Assembly: GCA_023935145.1 (NCBI GenBank)
Contig: CM043699.1
Coordinates: 76,669,138-76,733,137 of the forward strand
Direction: 5' to 3'
Source of the DNA: Bretschneidera sinensis
Taxonomy: Eukaryota; Streptophyta; Magnoliopsida; Brassicales; Akaniaceae
DNA length: 64,000 nt
Shown here: positions 12,022 to 23,439 of the stretch, in pieces
Position numbering within the stretch: the stretch's first letter is position 1
How the letters are laid out: every line of letters starts with the position of its first letter
Program-made: the position numbers and the translations under genes
The notes under the pieces: model-generated
Database searches by the model: none
The model's input: the letters and a program-made list of their open reading frames with translations, nothing else
Told to the model about the DNA's origin: nothing

Positions 12022-12193
12022 TTCTTTATTTGGTTCAATATTTCGTTCTTCAAATCAAGTTTTTTTTTAGCAAAACTTTATACAGAAACTTCTCCAATAT
12101 TTTGGATTTCTTTATTTGGTTCAATATTTCGTTCTTCAAATCAAGTTTTTTTTAGCAAAACTTTATACAGAAACTTCTCCAATATTTTGGATA
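12022..12193 (+). repeat. 86-bp tandem duplication in Tekay 1 5' LTR
   Basis: Two nearly identical 86-bp units start TTCTTTATTTGG at 12022 and 12108. The 3' LTR (about 32065-32150) and both Tekay 2 LTRs lack a second copy. So this duplication probably arose after Tekay 1 integrated. Confidence 0.85.
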
Positions 12194-12754
12194 ATTACAA
12201 TTATCCAATTTTAGTATCAAAACTTCATCTCAATTGAGGGTAAATTTTCAATAAGATTCAAAACTAAATAATTATATTGTTGAATTAAGTTATGAAATAG
12301 TAATATTAATAAAAGTTTATGGTTAGGTATTAGTGATCAGCAATCCCAAGAAATTGTTGAAAGGGGCAGGAAAGACAAGGAGGTTACGTGACGAGTTAGA
12401 TTTACTTTTAGTAATCGAGACCAATATAAAAAATGGATTGATGATATTTGAATTAATTGTTGAATTATATTAATTGGATGATGTATTTCTTTTATGATGA
12501 TAATTGATTGATTAAGGATTAAATGATATGTTGAAAATTAATTATAATAAAAAGTTATATTTTAAAAGGATTGATTGATGAAAAATATGCTAAAAAGATA
12601 TATGAAATTCTTGAAAGATATAATTGATAAATTGATATGATATATGAGGAGACAATGAAATATTATATGACCAAATAATAATTTCGAGAAAGAGATAGTT
12701 GAATTCAATGCTTTTATGTATGTTTACTTGCATGTTATTGTTCATATGCATAAA

Positions 12755-12840
12755 GAGAAGACCAAGAAGGCAACTGGTCTGATGAGAAGACCAAGAAGGC
12801 AACTGGTCTGGTGAGAAGACCGAGAAAGCAACTAGTCTGG
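12755..12840 (+). repeat. 29-bp minisatellite in Tekay LTR
   Basis: Three units of GAGAAGACC...GGTCTGG lie at 12755, 12784 and 12813. The same site in other Tekay LTRs has two units (32745-32810), one unit (35930-35960) and two units (48975-49040). It is a length-variable repeat within the LTR family. Confidence 0.8.
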
Positions 12841-13094
12841 CTGAAACATGTCGACATATGGGAAGACGTTCCCAGATGATAGTATGAAACGATATGATGA
12901 GAAAGAAAGAAAATTTAAATTCATGCATTTATTTTTTTAAATATTTATTATTGTTGGCTGAGATGCTAAAGCATCAGTCTTGATTGGGAAATGATTAATA
13001 GACAGATGAGTCTCATAGTGAGATAACTTTGATGATAAAGAAATGGAAAGGATGATATGATAAAGAATTATATGATTGATTGTTTGTATGATGT

Positions 13095-14376
13095 TAATAA
13101 GAGTCATAAAATGCATCTTAATAGTATTTATTTGTTAGCACTTAGTGTTGATTTAGGGCTGAATTACACATTTATGCCTTAATAATTCTAAAGTGTCATT
13201 CTTGGTATATTGATTTATTTTGATGCATTTTTAGGTATTTTGGGTTTAAAAGAGATGGAAAAGCTAACGTTGCTTAAAGCATGAAGATTCTATGCATATT
13301 AGAGTGAAGGAATGGTTTCGAGAGGACAAAATGAAGAGAAACCCATTTTTAGGGTTCCATGTCGCGGCAAGGAAAGGTTTGCGCCGCGGCCACTAGAACC
13401 TTGGAAAAGCCAGGATCAATGGCTGCACCGTGGTGAGGAAAGGTTTGCGTCGCGATGCAGGGGCATTTTTATAACTGTGCTACGGCTTCCTTTTCTGTGC
13501 TGCGGCGCTGGCACGATTGCCCTGTTTCCGTTTCACGACTTTATTAGGGCTTTAATGACATTTCTTGACCCGAAAATACCCTTGAACCTTCTGGGGTAAT
13601 AATAGAACACTTAGGATTTGTTCAAAAGGAGGCTGGAATTAGGAGAGTTACCATATTCTTCTTCATTAAGGTGATCAAGCATGAGTCTAATGTCCAACTA
13701 AACTCCAAGTAAGGCAAAGGGATGAATTCCTAGGTGTAGTTGTTCTTATTTCTATCCTTGATTCAGTTGTATGGATTGATTATTAAACATTGTTTATGAT
13801 TTACTCTTTGATTAAGTAAGAATGTGAGGATTTACTCTTAATCCGGTGATTGCATCTTTCTCCTCTATATAAGTCTAGTCAAGCTCTTCTTATGTCAAGC
13901 TGTTAGATGTGATTGATTTCGGTAGATTTATCTTATAGGTTTGTCTATTACTGCAGTATTATTATTGAAATATATTGTCGCTTCTTGATAATTTATAAGA
14001 TAGGTCATGTTTGTTTGAATTGGAATTAAAGAGTAATTTGTAGTAATTACATTAGAGTGTTTATGTGCTTTGATTGAATATTTACCAATTGCTTGTTTGG
14101 GATGTGAAACTAGCAATTGAGATAAAACAATTGAGTCAAGAGAAGAATAAGGCAACGAATGTAGGAAGGATTCCTGGAACCTTGTTATTTCTTTATTGAA
14201 TCCTTCGTCATATTTTCACAACTCTCTCATATAATTTCATTCGTAAAACTCAGATTTTCTTATTTGAATTTTATCGTTTGGCGTTAAAGTTTATACCTTC
14301 TCTTGTAGTTCACTTTCCTCGTGGGATCAACACCTCAGCTATACACAATAATCGCGTGTTAGTTTGAGCGTAACCA
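13095..14376 (+). repeat. Athila copy 3, 5' LTR
   Basis: 1282 bp. The start is TAATAAGAG (mutated TG) and the end GAGCGTAACCA. A GC-rich island at 13340-13520 carries repeated CGCGGCAAGG and GCGCCGCGG-type motifs. Similar short ORFs in both LTRs over this island reflect LTR identity, not a gene. The LTR subfamily differs from copies 2 and 4 (AGTTTGAGCGTAA end) and resembles copy 5. Confidence 0.92.
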
Positions 14377-14381
14377 AATTT

Positions 14382-14399
14382 TGGCGTCGTTGCCGGGGA
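14382..14399 (+). other. Athila copy 3 primer binding site (tRNA-Asp type)
   Basis: TGGCGTCGTTGCCGGGGA differs at one position from the tRNA-Asp complement TGGCGCCGTTGCCGGGGA. It lies five bases after the LTR end. Confidence 0.88.
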
Positions 14400-14506
14400 A
14401 ACGCGCTTAAGTACAAGGAAGATTGTCAACTTTGAGACAAGACGGTAATATTGTTCTTTGTTCTTTGTTTTGTGATTAATCATTTCCCCTCTAATTCCTT
14501 TGGTGT

Positions 14507-16079
14507 ATGTGTAGACTGAGAGATGCGCGATGTAGATTCATTAAAAGACCCAAAATTGAGTTACTCTCTCCTTCCACGTCCATTAGTGAAACCTTACCTA
14601 TATCAAATCATAGTGCACACCCAAACAAGAATTTGGAGAATTTTGTTAACATGGCCGAATATCACAATGAGAATGCTAGGACACTTAAGGACTACTTGCA
14701 CCCTAGCCAAAAGGCCACACCATCTTGTATCATGTTCCTCCCTAATGACCAACAACCTGAGTTTAAGCTGGGCATGATCCAATTGCTACCAACCTTCCAT
14801 GGATTTGAGAATGAAAGCCTTTATGTCCATATTAGGGAATTTGAGGAAGTAGTAGCAACCTTTCAAAGTAGGGCTGATATGGTAGACACTGTCAAACTTA
14901 GGTTCTTCCCCTTTTCACTTAAGGAAAAGGCCAAGGTTTGGCTTTATTCGTTAAGGCCTAGGTCTATAGGTAGTTGGGATGAGATAACCCAAGCCTTCTT
15001 CCAAAAGAATTTCCCAACCCATAAGACCAATAACCTCAAGAAACAAATCTCAAACTTTGCACAAAAGGAGAGTGAAACCTTATATCAAGTTTGAGAACGT
15101 TTCAAAGACCTTTTGAATTCTTGTCAACACCATGGGTATGAGAGTTGGCGGGTAGTTAGCTATTTCTATGATGGACTTCTAAGTAGGGAAAGACAATTCA
15201 TAGAAATGATGTGTATGGAGATTTTCTTTAGAAAGATCCCGACCAAGCCATAGATTTTCTAGATGACCTATCGGAAAAGGCCCACACTTGGACAGGACCG
15301 AATGCCATGGAAAGAACTAAGAGAAATCAAACTACTAGAATTTATCAACTTGAGGAAGAGGACAGCCTTAAAGCCCGTTTAGAGGTCCTAACTAAGGAAA
15401 TTGAAGTTTTAAAAACCAAGTATGCTAGAGCCCCCGATTCGATTGCTAGGGTAGAGTCCCCCGAACCTTATTTCATATGTAATGGGGCAGATCATGTACC
15501 TAGGGATTGTCCAACTTATTTTGAGATGAAAGATAAGTGTAATGCTTTAGGTATACCCTTTAGGAAAACATACTCACCCTACTCCAACACCTTCAATCCC
15601 GATTGGAAGAATCACCCTAATTTTAGTTGGAGATCCGATACACAACCTTCTACCCACTCTAGTACCCAATGGAGACCGGAAGCAACTTCATCTAATACAC
15701 CACAACAAACCTTATCTTTGGAAGATGTTTTTAATTCATTTATGCATGTACATGTCAAGAGTGTGGAAGAGCAAGGCAAGATAAATCAACGGTTGCTAGA
15801 GGAGCAACGAGGGATCAAAGAGGAACAAAAGGTGATAAAGACCCAACTCACAAAGTTGACTAGTTTCTTGACAGTTCAAGAGCAAGGTCATTTTCCTTCG
15901 CAGCCACAACCTAATCCAAGGGGACAACATATGGCACAAACCTCCAATCCTGACAATCAAAATGTTAAAGAGGTGAATGCTATGATTACTCGCAGCGGTA
16001 AGAAAATTGATGGACCCACTCTACCATCAAACTTGATTCCTAACACCATGAGCAACAAAGATGAAGCCCCCAAGGAATA
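14507..16079 (+). pseudogene. Athila copy 3 gag
   Basis: I chose the ATG at 14507 (MCRLRDARCRF) because copy 4 begins with the similar MQRHRDACRP in the same place. The capsid domain (LLPTFHGFENESLYVHIREF) is well preserved. A TGA replaces tryptophan in YQVWERF at 15092-15094, and a 1-bp loss near 15211-15220 shifts the frame. The frame then resumes through the zinc knuckle and tail to 16079. In the knuckle the first cysteine is tyrosine (YFICNGADHVPRDC). The tail ends near ITRSGKKIDGPTLPS, a motif conserved between gag and protease in this family. Confidence 0.88.
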
Positions 16080-16159
16080 AGATGCCCATAGTGATTCTTT
16101 ACCGGTGCCTTTCCCTCAAGCACTTCTTAAACCTAAGGAGAGAAATTCAACATTAAAAG

Positions 16160-16790
16160 ATGAGATTCTTGAACAACTTTCATCTTCTTCATGTCATAAA
16201 ACAGGTTCCCAACTATGCTAAAGTCATTAAGGATCTATGCACACTTAAGAGGAGGCACAATGTGAAGAAGACGACATTCTTAATGGAGCAAGCAAGTGCG
16301 GTAATTGATAGCAAGACACCACCCAAGTATAAAGATCCGGGTTATCCTACGGTGGCTTGCCAAATTGGAAACAAAGCTTATGGCCAAGCATTGCTAGATT
16401 TGGGGGCTAGTGTGAACCTCATGTCATACTCCATTTACTTGCAACTCAGCCTAGGTGAGATCAAACCCACTTCTGTGGTACTCCCACTAGCGGATCAATC
16501 GGTAAGAAAACCAAGAGGTATTGTGGAGGATGTTTTATTGCAAATTGACAATTCTATTATCCCGTTGACGTTTTGGTGTTAGATACCATTTCTATTGTGA
16601 ATACGGAGTCAAAAATTCCTTTGATACTTGGAAGACAATTCCTTGCCACCGCTAATGCCCTCATTAATTGTAGGAATGACCTAATAACATTCTCATTTGG
16701 AAATATGACTCTAGAGGTGAATGTTTTTCGAGTCTCAAGGCAGCCACATGAAGAGGATGAGCGTTTCGACACTTATATAATCAATTAGCT
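16160..16790 (+). pseudogene. Athila copy 3 aspartic protease region
   Basis: Retropepsin-like domain with catalytic motif ALLDLGASVNLMSYSIY (about 16390-16440) and, after a frameshift near 16575, the flap/C-terminal motif PLILGRQFLATANALI (16615-16665). It is preceded by the conserved KTPPKYKDPG linker. In the intact family this is part of a gag-pol polyprotein that cleaves itself; here it is split over two frames. Confidence 0.85.
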
Positions 16791-17044
16791 TATTTTGGAG
16801 GATGAGTACATTAAAGATAATTCTAACTCTTTGGAATTCCTTCTTAATAATATTGATTTTGATGATTCTCCGACTTATCCCCATGCCGTTAATGTTGTTG
16901 ATGTTTTTGATAAGTCGTAGGGATTTATTAAGAAATTATGGCAACCATGCTTTGAGGAGTTACCTAAAGAAAGGGAGGCACCCAAACCCTCTTCCAAGGA
17001 GACACCAACGCTTAATTTAGCTCCGCTGCCCAAAGAACTCAAAT

Positions 17045-18000
17045 ATGTTTTTTTCAGGCCCAGGTGATACCTTTCTGGTTATTATTTCCTCTAAACTTAG
17101 TGATGTGCAATGTGATAAATTGTTGAATTTGTTAAGAGAGCATAAATTTGTATTAGGTTGGACCATGGCCGACATAAAAGGTATTAGCCCCTTAATATGT
17201 TCCCATAGGATTTATCTAGAAAAATGAGCTAACCCTCTTAGAGACCCACAAAAAAAAGGTTAAATCCAATTATGAAAGAGGTAGTTAAGAACGAAGTCTT
17301 AAAACTGCTAGATGCGGGAATTATATATCCAATATCCAATAATAAATGGGTTAGTCTAACCCAAGTAGTTCCTAAGAAAGCCGAGGTGACTGCGGTAGAA
17401 AATTAAGAAGGGGTGTTAGTACCAACTAAGGTAGTGACCAAGTGGCGTATGTGCATTGATTATAGGAAACTTAATTTGGCTACTTGGAAAGACCATTTTC
17501 CCTTTCCATTCATAGATTAAATTTTAGGATGGGTGGCTGGTCTTCCTTTCTATTGTTTTTTAGATGGGTATTTCGGATACTGCCAAATAGGAATTGCCCT
17601 AGAGGATCAAGAGAAGACCACCTTTACTTGTCTTTTTGGTACTTTTGCTTTTTGTAGAATGCCTTTTGGTTTTTGTAATGCACTGGTTACTTTTCAAAGA
17701 TGCATGATGAGTATTTTTAGTGACATGGTTGAAAAATGTGTGGAAGTGTCTATGGATGATTTAACCGTGTTTGGAACTTCTTTTGATTCATGTTTATCTA
17801 ATTTGAAAAAATGTTTTGTGTAGGTGTGAAGAGAAGGAGCTTGTGCTTAATTGGGAGAAATGCCATTTTATGGTGTCTTCCAGAATAGTCTTGGGCTATA
17901 TAGTGTCCAAAAAGGGGATAAAAGTTGATAAATCAAAAATTGACTTAATCTCTAAACTACCCACTTCTAAGAATATTATGGCCAAGAAAGAAGAAAAAAA
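17045..18000 (+). pseudogene. Athila copy 3 reverse transcriptase, truncated
   Basis: Broken RT. Recognisable blocks are the linker DPQKKVKSNY-type region (about 17235-17290), KWRMCIDYRKLNLAT (17440-17485), FYCFLDGYFGYCQI (17545-17590), MPFGFCNALVTFQRCMMS (17657-17712) and the catalytic box SMDDLTVFG (17748-17775, second block of the YxDD family). There are frameshifts and stops near 17226, 17407 and 17518. The frame reaches ISKLPTSKNI, the end of the RT connection. It is then joined to 3' non-coding sequence (AAGAAAGAAGAAAAAAAGTGG), so RNase H and integrase are deleted. Confidence 0.87.
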
Positions 18001-18604
18001 GTGGTGAATTATTGAGAGAAATGCTCGAAAAATGGTTGAATGAGTTAGGTGTTGAAGTAAGGTTATTTAGTGCTTAAAAAGATTGTGTTTAAAATTAAGA
18101 GACAGGGTTCTTTTACTTGTTTAATCATTCCCGTTCTTTCTTGACCTTTACTTTAGCCTGATGTTACAAGCCTATTAAAGACCTATTGATCCGATGTAGT
18201 GTGATTTTTCTACATTAGTGGCAGAGTGATTTGAAAAGTGAGCCTATGGAGTCTGATTTGTGATTGATGTCACGTAATTTAATACGTCGTTAGAGGCCAA
18301 GACTTGTATTCATGAATGTTGTGCATAAAATCTTCTGGGTGTTTGGATTAATGGTTTGTAGTAAGATGGATGTTAAGAGTTGTTAACGACTTTGAGGTTG
18401 AAGTTTGGATTGTTTTTGGACTTGGGTGGTATTTAATGATTCTATGTGTTGTGTGTTATGTGCGATTTTTGAGACAAAAAACTGAATTACTCTTGGATTA
18501 ACGCTAATATTGCTTTATTTTGTTTTGATTTCTAATATAGAATTCATTTCATATTTTTTTTCGCTTGAATTTCTAGGGACTAGCAATACGTTAGTTGGGG
18601 GTTA
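18001..18604 (+). other. Athila copy 3, 3' non-coding region and polypurine tract
   Basis: Homologous to 120-699 of copy 1 and to the reversed copies 2 and 5. No ORF is conserved. The polypurine tract (core TTAGTTGGGGGTTA) lies at 18591-18604 just before the LTR start TGATAAGAG. Confidence 0.82.
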
Positions 18605-19872
18605 TGATAAGAGTCATAAAATGCATCTTAATAGTATTTATTTGTTAGTACTTAAGGTTGATTTAGGGCTGAATTACACATTTATACCTTAATAATTTTA
18701 AAGTGTCATTCTTGGTGTATTGATTTATTTCGATGCATTTTCATGGATTTTGGGTTTAAAAGAGATGAAAAGCTAACGTTGCTTAAAGCACAAAGATTCT
18801 ATGCATATCGGAGTTAAGGAATGGTTTCGAAAGGACAAAATGAAGAGAAACCCATTTTTAGGGTTCCATGTCGCGGCAAGGAAAAGTTTGCGCCGCGGCC
18901 ACCAGAACCTTGGAAAAGCCAGGATCAATGGCTATGCCGCAACGAGGAAAGGTTTGTGTCGCGGTGCAGGGGCATTTTTACAGCTATGCCACGGCTTCCC
19001 TTTTCTATGCCGCGACACGGGCGCGATTGCCTTGTTTCCGTTTCATGACCTTATTAGGGCTTTAATGACATTTATTGACCCGAAAATACCCTTGAACCTT
19101 CTGGGGTATTAATAGAACACTTAGGATTTGCTCAAAAGGAGGCTGGAATTAGGAGAGCTACCATATTCTTCTTCATTAAGGTGATCAAGCATGAGCCTAA
19201 TGTCCAACTAAACTCTAAGCAAGGCAAATGGATGAATTCCTAGGTGTAGTTGTTCTTATTTCTATCATTGATTTAGTCGTATGGATTGATTATTAAATAT
19301 TGTTTATGATTTACTCTTTGATTAGGTAAGAAGGTGAGGATTTACTCTTAATCCGGTGATTGCATCTTTCTCCTCCATATAAGTCTAGTCAAGCTCTTCT
19401 TATGTCAAGCTGTTAGATGTAATTGATTTCGGTATATTTATCTTACAGGTTTGTCTATTACTGCAATATTGTTATTGAAATATATTGTTGCTTCTTGGTA
19501 ATTTATAAGATAGGTCATGTATGTTTGAATTGGAATTAAAGAGTAATTTGTAGCAATTACATTAGAGGGTTTATGTGCTTTGATTGAATATTTACCAATT
19601 GCTTGTTTGGGATGTGAAACTAGCAATTGAGTCAAGAGAAGAATAAGGCAATGAACTTAGGAAGGATTCCTGGAACTTTGTTATTTCTTTATTGAATCAT
19701 TTGTCATATTTTCATAACTCTCTCATATAATTTCATTCGTAAAACTCAGATTTTCTTATTCGAATTTTATTTTTTGGTGTTAAGGTTTACACCTTTTCTT
19801 GTAGTTCGCTTTTCTCGTGGGATCGACACCTTAGCTATACAAAATAATCGCGTGTTAGTTTGAGCGTAATGA
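18605..19872 (+). repeat. Athila copy 3, 3' LTR
   Basis: 1268 bp from TGATAAGAG to GAGCGTAATGA, nearly identical in order to the 5' LTR, including the GC-rich island at 18870-19030. It is followed by target duplication GATGT. Confidence 0.92.
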
Positions 19873-19877
19873 GATGT

Positions 19878-20377
19878 GAACCTTATGATGAGGTAAATGA
19901 TGGTATTAAATTGAAAATATTAAATTGATAAAAATATATGAGAAGAAAATAGATATGATTGGTATATGAGATATCTTTATTGAAAGATGATAGCTTGATA
20001 ATTTATTCATAAAAAGATTGACAAATGATTGAATTAGTATGTGAGAAGAGATAGATGATTAATTATGTTGATTTAATAATGATTGAATATAACTAGAAGT
20101 ATACAAATCGAGTACTTCTAGTAAATTTAATTCACTTAGCTTCCGAAAGCTCACTCCTTATTGTTGAAAATTTTCAGGTTGTGGACAGGGCTGATAGATA
20201 GTTGAGCTGATAACCAGAGTAAACAACTTAAGTAAGTCCTTTGGTTAGCATCCTCAGAATTATGAAAGAAAAAGAAAAGAAAATTTTGAGAAGTTAATAT
20301 TCATGCATTTTGTTATTATTGTATATATTATTTCTAATAAGAGAAAGATGTTGTATCTCCTCTGAAAAGATTTGAGA

Positions 20378-20443
<66 letters not shown>

Positions 20444-20539
20444 TATATTTTTAATATTGTTGCATACATGTGTCGTGCTGGGATTTCAAAATGTAACGAC
20501 ACCGTCTCGGAGGTGGCCAACCCGGGATGGGTTGTTACA
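19878..20539 (+). repeat. Tekay copy 1, 5' LTR, right part
   Basis: Resumes the LTR after Athila 3 and ends GGGATGGGTTGTTACA. It matches 33060-33669 of the 3' LTR. It includes a (TA)n tract of about 57 bp at 20382-20438 that is only about 12 bp long in the 3' LTR (33551-33562). Confidence 0.9.
20382..20438. repeat. (TA)n microsatellite
   Basis: An uninterrupted TA run. The ORFs across it (alternating Ile and Tyr) are translation of the repeat. It expanded in this LTR relative to its partner. Confidence 0.97.
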
Positions 20540-20543
20540 ATTT

Positions 20544-20555
20544 TGGTGTCAGAGC
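20544..20555 (+). other. Tekay copy 1 primer binding site (tRNA-iMet type)
   Basis: TGGTGTCAGAGC, one mismatch to TGGTATCAGAGC, four bases after the LTR end. Confidence 0.85.
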
Positions 20556-20641
20556 ATTAAGCTTTATGATTCTGTAGATTGCATAAAAATTTTAAGAAGT
20601 GAAAGATTTAAATAAACTATATTTTAATGTGGCGCTTAAAG

Positions 20642-21960
20642 ATGACACGTGGAAGTGCCAAAGGTAGAGTAATGAACCAGAGAGGACGTGGTAGACCCCC
20701 AATATTTAGAAGAGCTGAGGCTGAGATGGAGGTCGAGTCTATGGTTCATATAAGGGAACATGTTGCTAGTACAACTGGTACTAGTAGAGGTGTGGGAGAA
20801 TCTGATGTTACGAGAGATGAGATGAGAGAAGTTCATGATCGTGCTATAGAGAGAATGAATGTAGCAAAAGATAAGGCTGATAATTTACATAGGAGGCTGG
20901 AGGAAAGGGATAAAATAGAACCTGGTGTGGTGAGACAAGAGGTTCATGAGGGAGAGGGCGTATTTGCACATAAGATGTAAGGAGACTATTTTGTGAGATT
21001 TATTAAATTTAAAACCTTGTCTTTTAGAGGATCTGTAAATCGTATTGAAGCTTAGCAGTGGATTAAACATGTTGAGAAATATTTTAAAGTCTTACTAGTG
21101 ACAAATTGGCAAAAGGTTGCCTTTGCTTCATTTAAGTTGGAAGGTGAGGCTTCTCAATGGTGGGAGGATATTCTACTTAAATTGAGTACTCATATAGATC
21201 AAGCCTTAACGTGGTGTAAGTTTAAGGATGTGTTATTTGCGAAATATTTTCAGATATTTTTTCGAGTATAAGAGGAGAGAGATTTTATTCATTTGAGGCA
21301 TAACACTTTATCTATGGCTGAGTATGATAGTAGATTTATAGCCTTGTCTAGGTTTGTACCGGATTTAGTAAACACAAAGGAGAGGAAATGTAAAAGATTT
21401 TTAGATGGATTACACTATGAGATTCAAACTAAACTCTCTTATATGGGTATTGTGAATTATGCTGTAATGGTGGATAAAGTATTATAGGTTGAGAAAGATA
21501 TGATGGATTTTAGAGGTAGGAGGGATTGGTTAAAGACTTCAAGATTGGAAGGACCCAGAGGTGGTTGTAGTATGAGTGTGTAGGGTGGGAGAGCACCCCA
21601 AAGGGGATATTCTTTGTCACAGGAAACTATAATGCAAAGTCAGAAGCAGGTAGGATATATTGCTTTTGTAGGTCAGAGTAATATTGGTGGGACCCCTAGA
21701 TTCGGGAGACAGGCTATGGGAACTAGAGGTTATGGTAGAGGAGTAAGTATACCACCAAGGGGAAGTGGTAATATGATGTATGATTGAGAGACAAAATTTT
21801 GCTATAAATGTAATCAGATAGGACATCTATCTCGTAATTGTCCAACTTTGATTTACTTTGTATGTGGTGAGGGATGACATATTAGTGTAGATTGTCCAAT
21901 GGGAAAATCTGTTGAGATAAGTGCTGGAGGTGTTAGGAAAAGATAGAAGGAGAGAGGTGG
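20642..21960 (+). pseudogene. Tekay copy 1 gag
   Basis: Starts at ATG 20642 (MTRG..., same in copy 2). An acidic/basic N-terminal part is followed by the capsid-like domain (QWIKHVEKYFKV, FASFKLEGEASQWWEDI, ERDFIHLRHNTLSMAEYD), an arginine/glycine-rich linker, and two CCHC knuckles: CYKCNQIGHLSRNC (21800-21841) and a second one near 21856-21900. At least nine in-frame stops occur. Several correspond to CAG, TGG or CAA in relatives, so deamination is the likely cause. Nucleocapsid role is inferred from the family. Confidence 0.87.
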
Positions 21961-22093
21961 TGGATCAGGGAGTATACGGGGCAAAGGTAGAGGACCAGTA
22001 GCTAAAAGGGGACGCGGTAGTCAGTTACAGCCCAGAGATAGCAAAGTCTATGCCTTGTACCAATAGAATGCACAGGCTACTCCTGATATTTTT

Positions 22094-23434
22094 ATGGGTA
22101 TGGTATCTATTCTTGACAGACCTTCTAGATTATTGATTGATCCTAGTGCAAGCCATTCTTTTTCATCTAGTGTTTATATGAAATCTATTGATGCTTGCGT
22201 TAGTCATTTGATGCATGCTATTATTGTTGAGGTTCTTACTGTGGATATGATTATTATCAGGACTCTTTATCAGGGTTGTGTGATTAGTAAGACTGATAGA
22301 GAGTTTGAAGTTGATTTGTTGCCTTTAGATATAATAGATCTTGATTTAATTTTGGGGATGAATTGGTTATCTACATATCGTGCTTAGGTAGATTGTTTTA
22401 GGAAGAATGTGGTGTTCAGGATATCGAGACAAGAGGAGTTTAATTTTCAAGAAGAACTTAAGATACTTGCAAATTGTCTTATTTCTGCCCTGACTGCTAG
22501 TAAATGGTTGAGGAAAAGTTGTGAGGAGTATTTGACATATGTGGTGGATTATAAAAAGAGGGTTAGGAAGTTAGAAGAAATCTTAGTGGTGAAAGATCTT
22601 TCTAATGTGTTCCCTGAGGTGTTGTCTGGTTTGCCTCCCAACAGGGAGATTGAGTTTTCTATTAAAGTGATTCCGGGATCAGCACCCATATCTATAGCAC
22701 CTTACAAAATGGCACTAGTTGAGTTGAGAGAATTGAAAGTTCAGCTTCAGGAGTTGTTAGATAATCAATTTATTTGACCTAGTATGTCACCTTAGGGAGC
22801 CCCTGTGTTGTTTATGAAAAAGAAGAATGGAACGATAAGGTTATGCATTGATTATAGACAGTTGAATAATATCACTATCAAGAATAAATATCCTTTACTC
22901 AGGATAGATGATTTATTTGAGCAGTTGCATGGGGCTAGGGTGTTTTCTAAGATAGACTTGAGGTCAGGTGGTCATCAGTTTACGATAAAGGAGGGCGACG
23001 TGCCTAAGACTGCTTTTAGGATATGTTATGGCCATCATGAGTTCCTTGTGATACCATTTGGGTTGACTAATGCTCCTACAGCATTTATGGATCTAATGAA
23101 TCGGGTGTTTAAACCATTCTTTGATAGATTTGTGATTGTATTTATTGATGATATCATTGTGTATTCCAAGAATGAAGAGGAGCATGTGAAACATTTAGAG
23201 ATAGTGTTGGAGATTCTAAGAAGAGAGAGGTTGTATGCAAAATTATCTAAATGTGAGTTTTGGTTGAATAAGATATTTTTTGTGGGGTATATTGTGTCAG
23301 GAGATGGTATAGCAGTTGATCCACGGAAAGTAAAGGCAGTATTAAGTTGGGAAAGACCGAAAAATGTGACTAAGATTAGAAGTTTCTTGGGGTTGGTTGG
23401 TTATTATAGAAGATTCATTCAAAAATTTTATATT
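22094..23434 (+). pseudogene. Tekay copy 1 protease and reverse transcriptase
   Basis: Protease with LLIDPSASHSF (catalytic D, normally DPGATHSF) and the end motif LILGMNWLSTYRA (to 22386). After stops come the primer-grip lead (FSIKVIPGSAPIS), RT blocks [45 protein letters not shown] and the catalytic [11 protein letters not shown] (about 23141-23173), then the connection [12 protein letters not shown] and [10 protein letters not shown]. The 22805-23434 frame is open for over 200 codons, the best preserved part of this element. It stops only because Copia 2 is inserted after FYIIA. Confidence 0.92.
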
Positions 23435-23439
23435 ATTGC

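Larger units (their letters stand above)
11404..13094 (+). repeat. Tekay copy 1, 5' LTR, left and middle part
   Basis: It matches the 3' LTR from about 31493 to 33060 (GAAAACTATGAAATTTG through TTTGTATGATGT). It contains about 28-bp degenerate repeats of the type GGCAAAATTGTAAAT (11595-11800), an 86-bp tandem duplication absent from the 3' LTR, and a 29-bp variable repeat. It ends at the Athila 3 insertion, where GATGT (13090-13094) is duplicated at 19873-19877. Confidence 0.88.
13095..19872 (+). mobile_element. Athila copy 3, internally deleted
   Basis: A complete forward element of 6778 bp with LTRs of 1282 and 1268 bp and target duplication GATGT (13090-13094 and 19873-19877) in the Tekay 1 5' LTR. 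The empty site GTATGATGTGAAC is at about 33052-33064. It encodes gag, protease and RT. RNase H and integrase are missing: the RT frame runs straight into the 3' non-coding region at about 17980-18000. Confidence 0.94.

Noticed and set aside
13312..13599. ORF of 95 codons, repeated with variants at 18801-19112
   Set aside because: The similarity reflects the two LTRs of Athila 3; frames differ between them and it crosses the GC-rich island.
20260..20560. Two ORFs with long Ile-Tyr runs
   Set aside because: Both are translations of the (TA)n microsatellite in the Tekay LTR.
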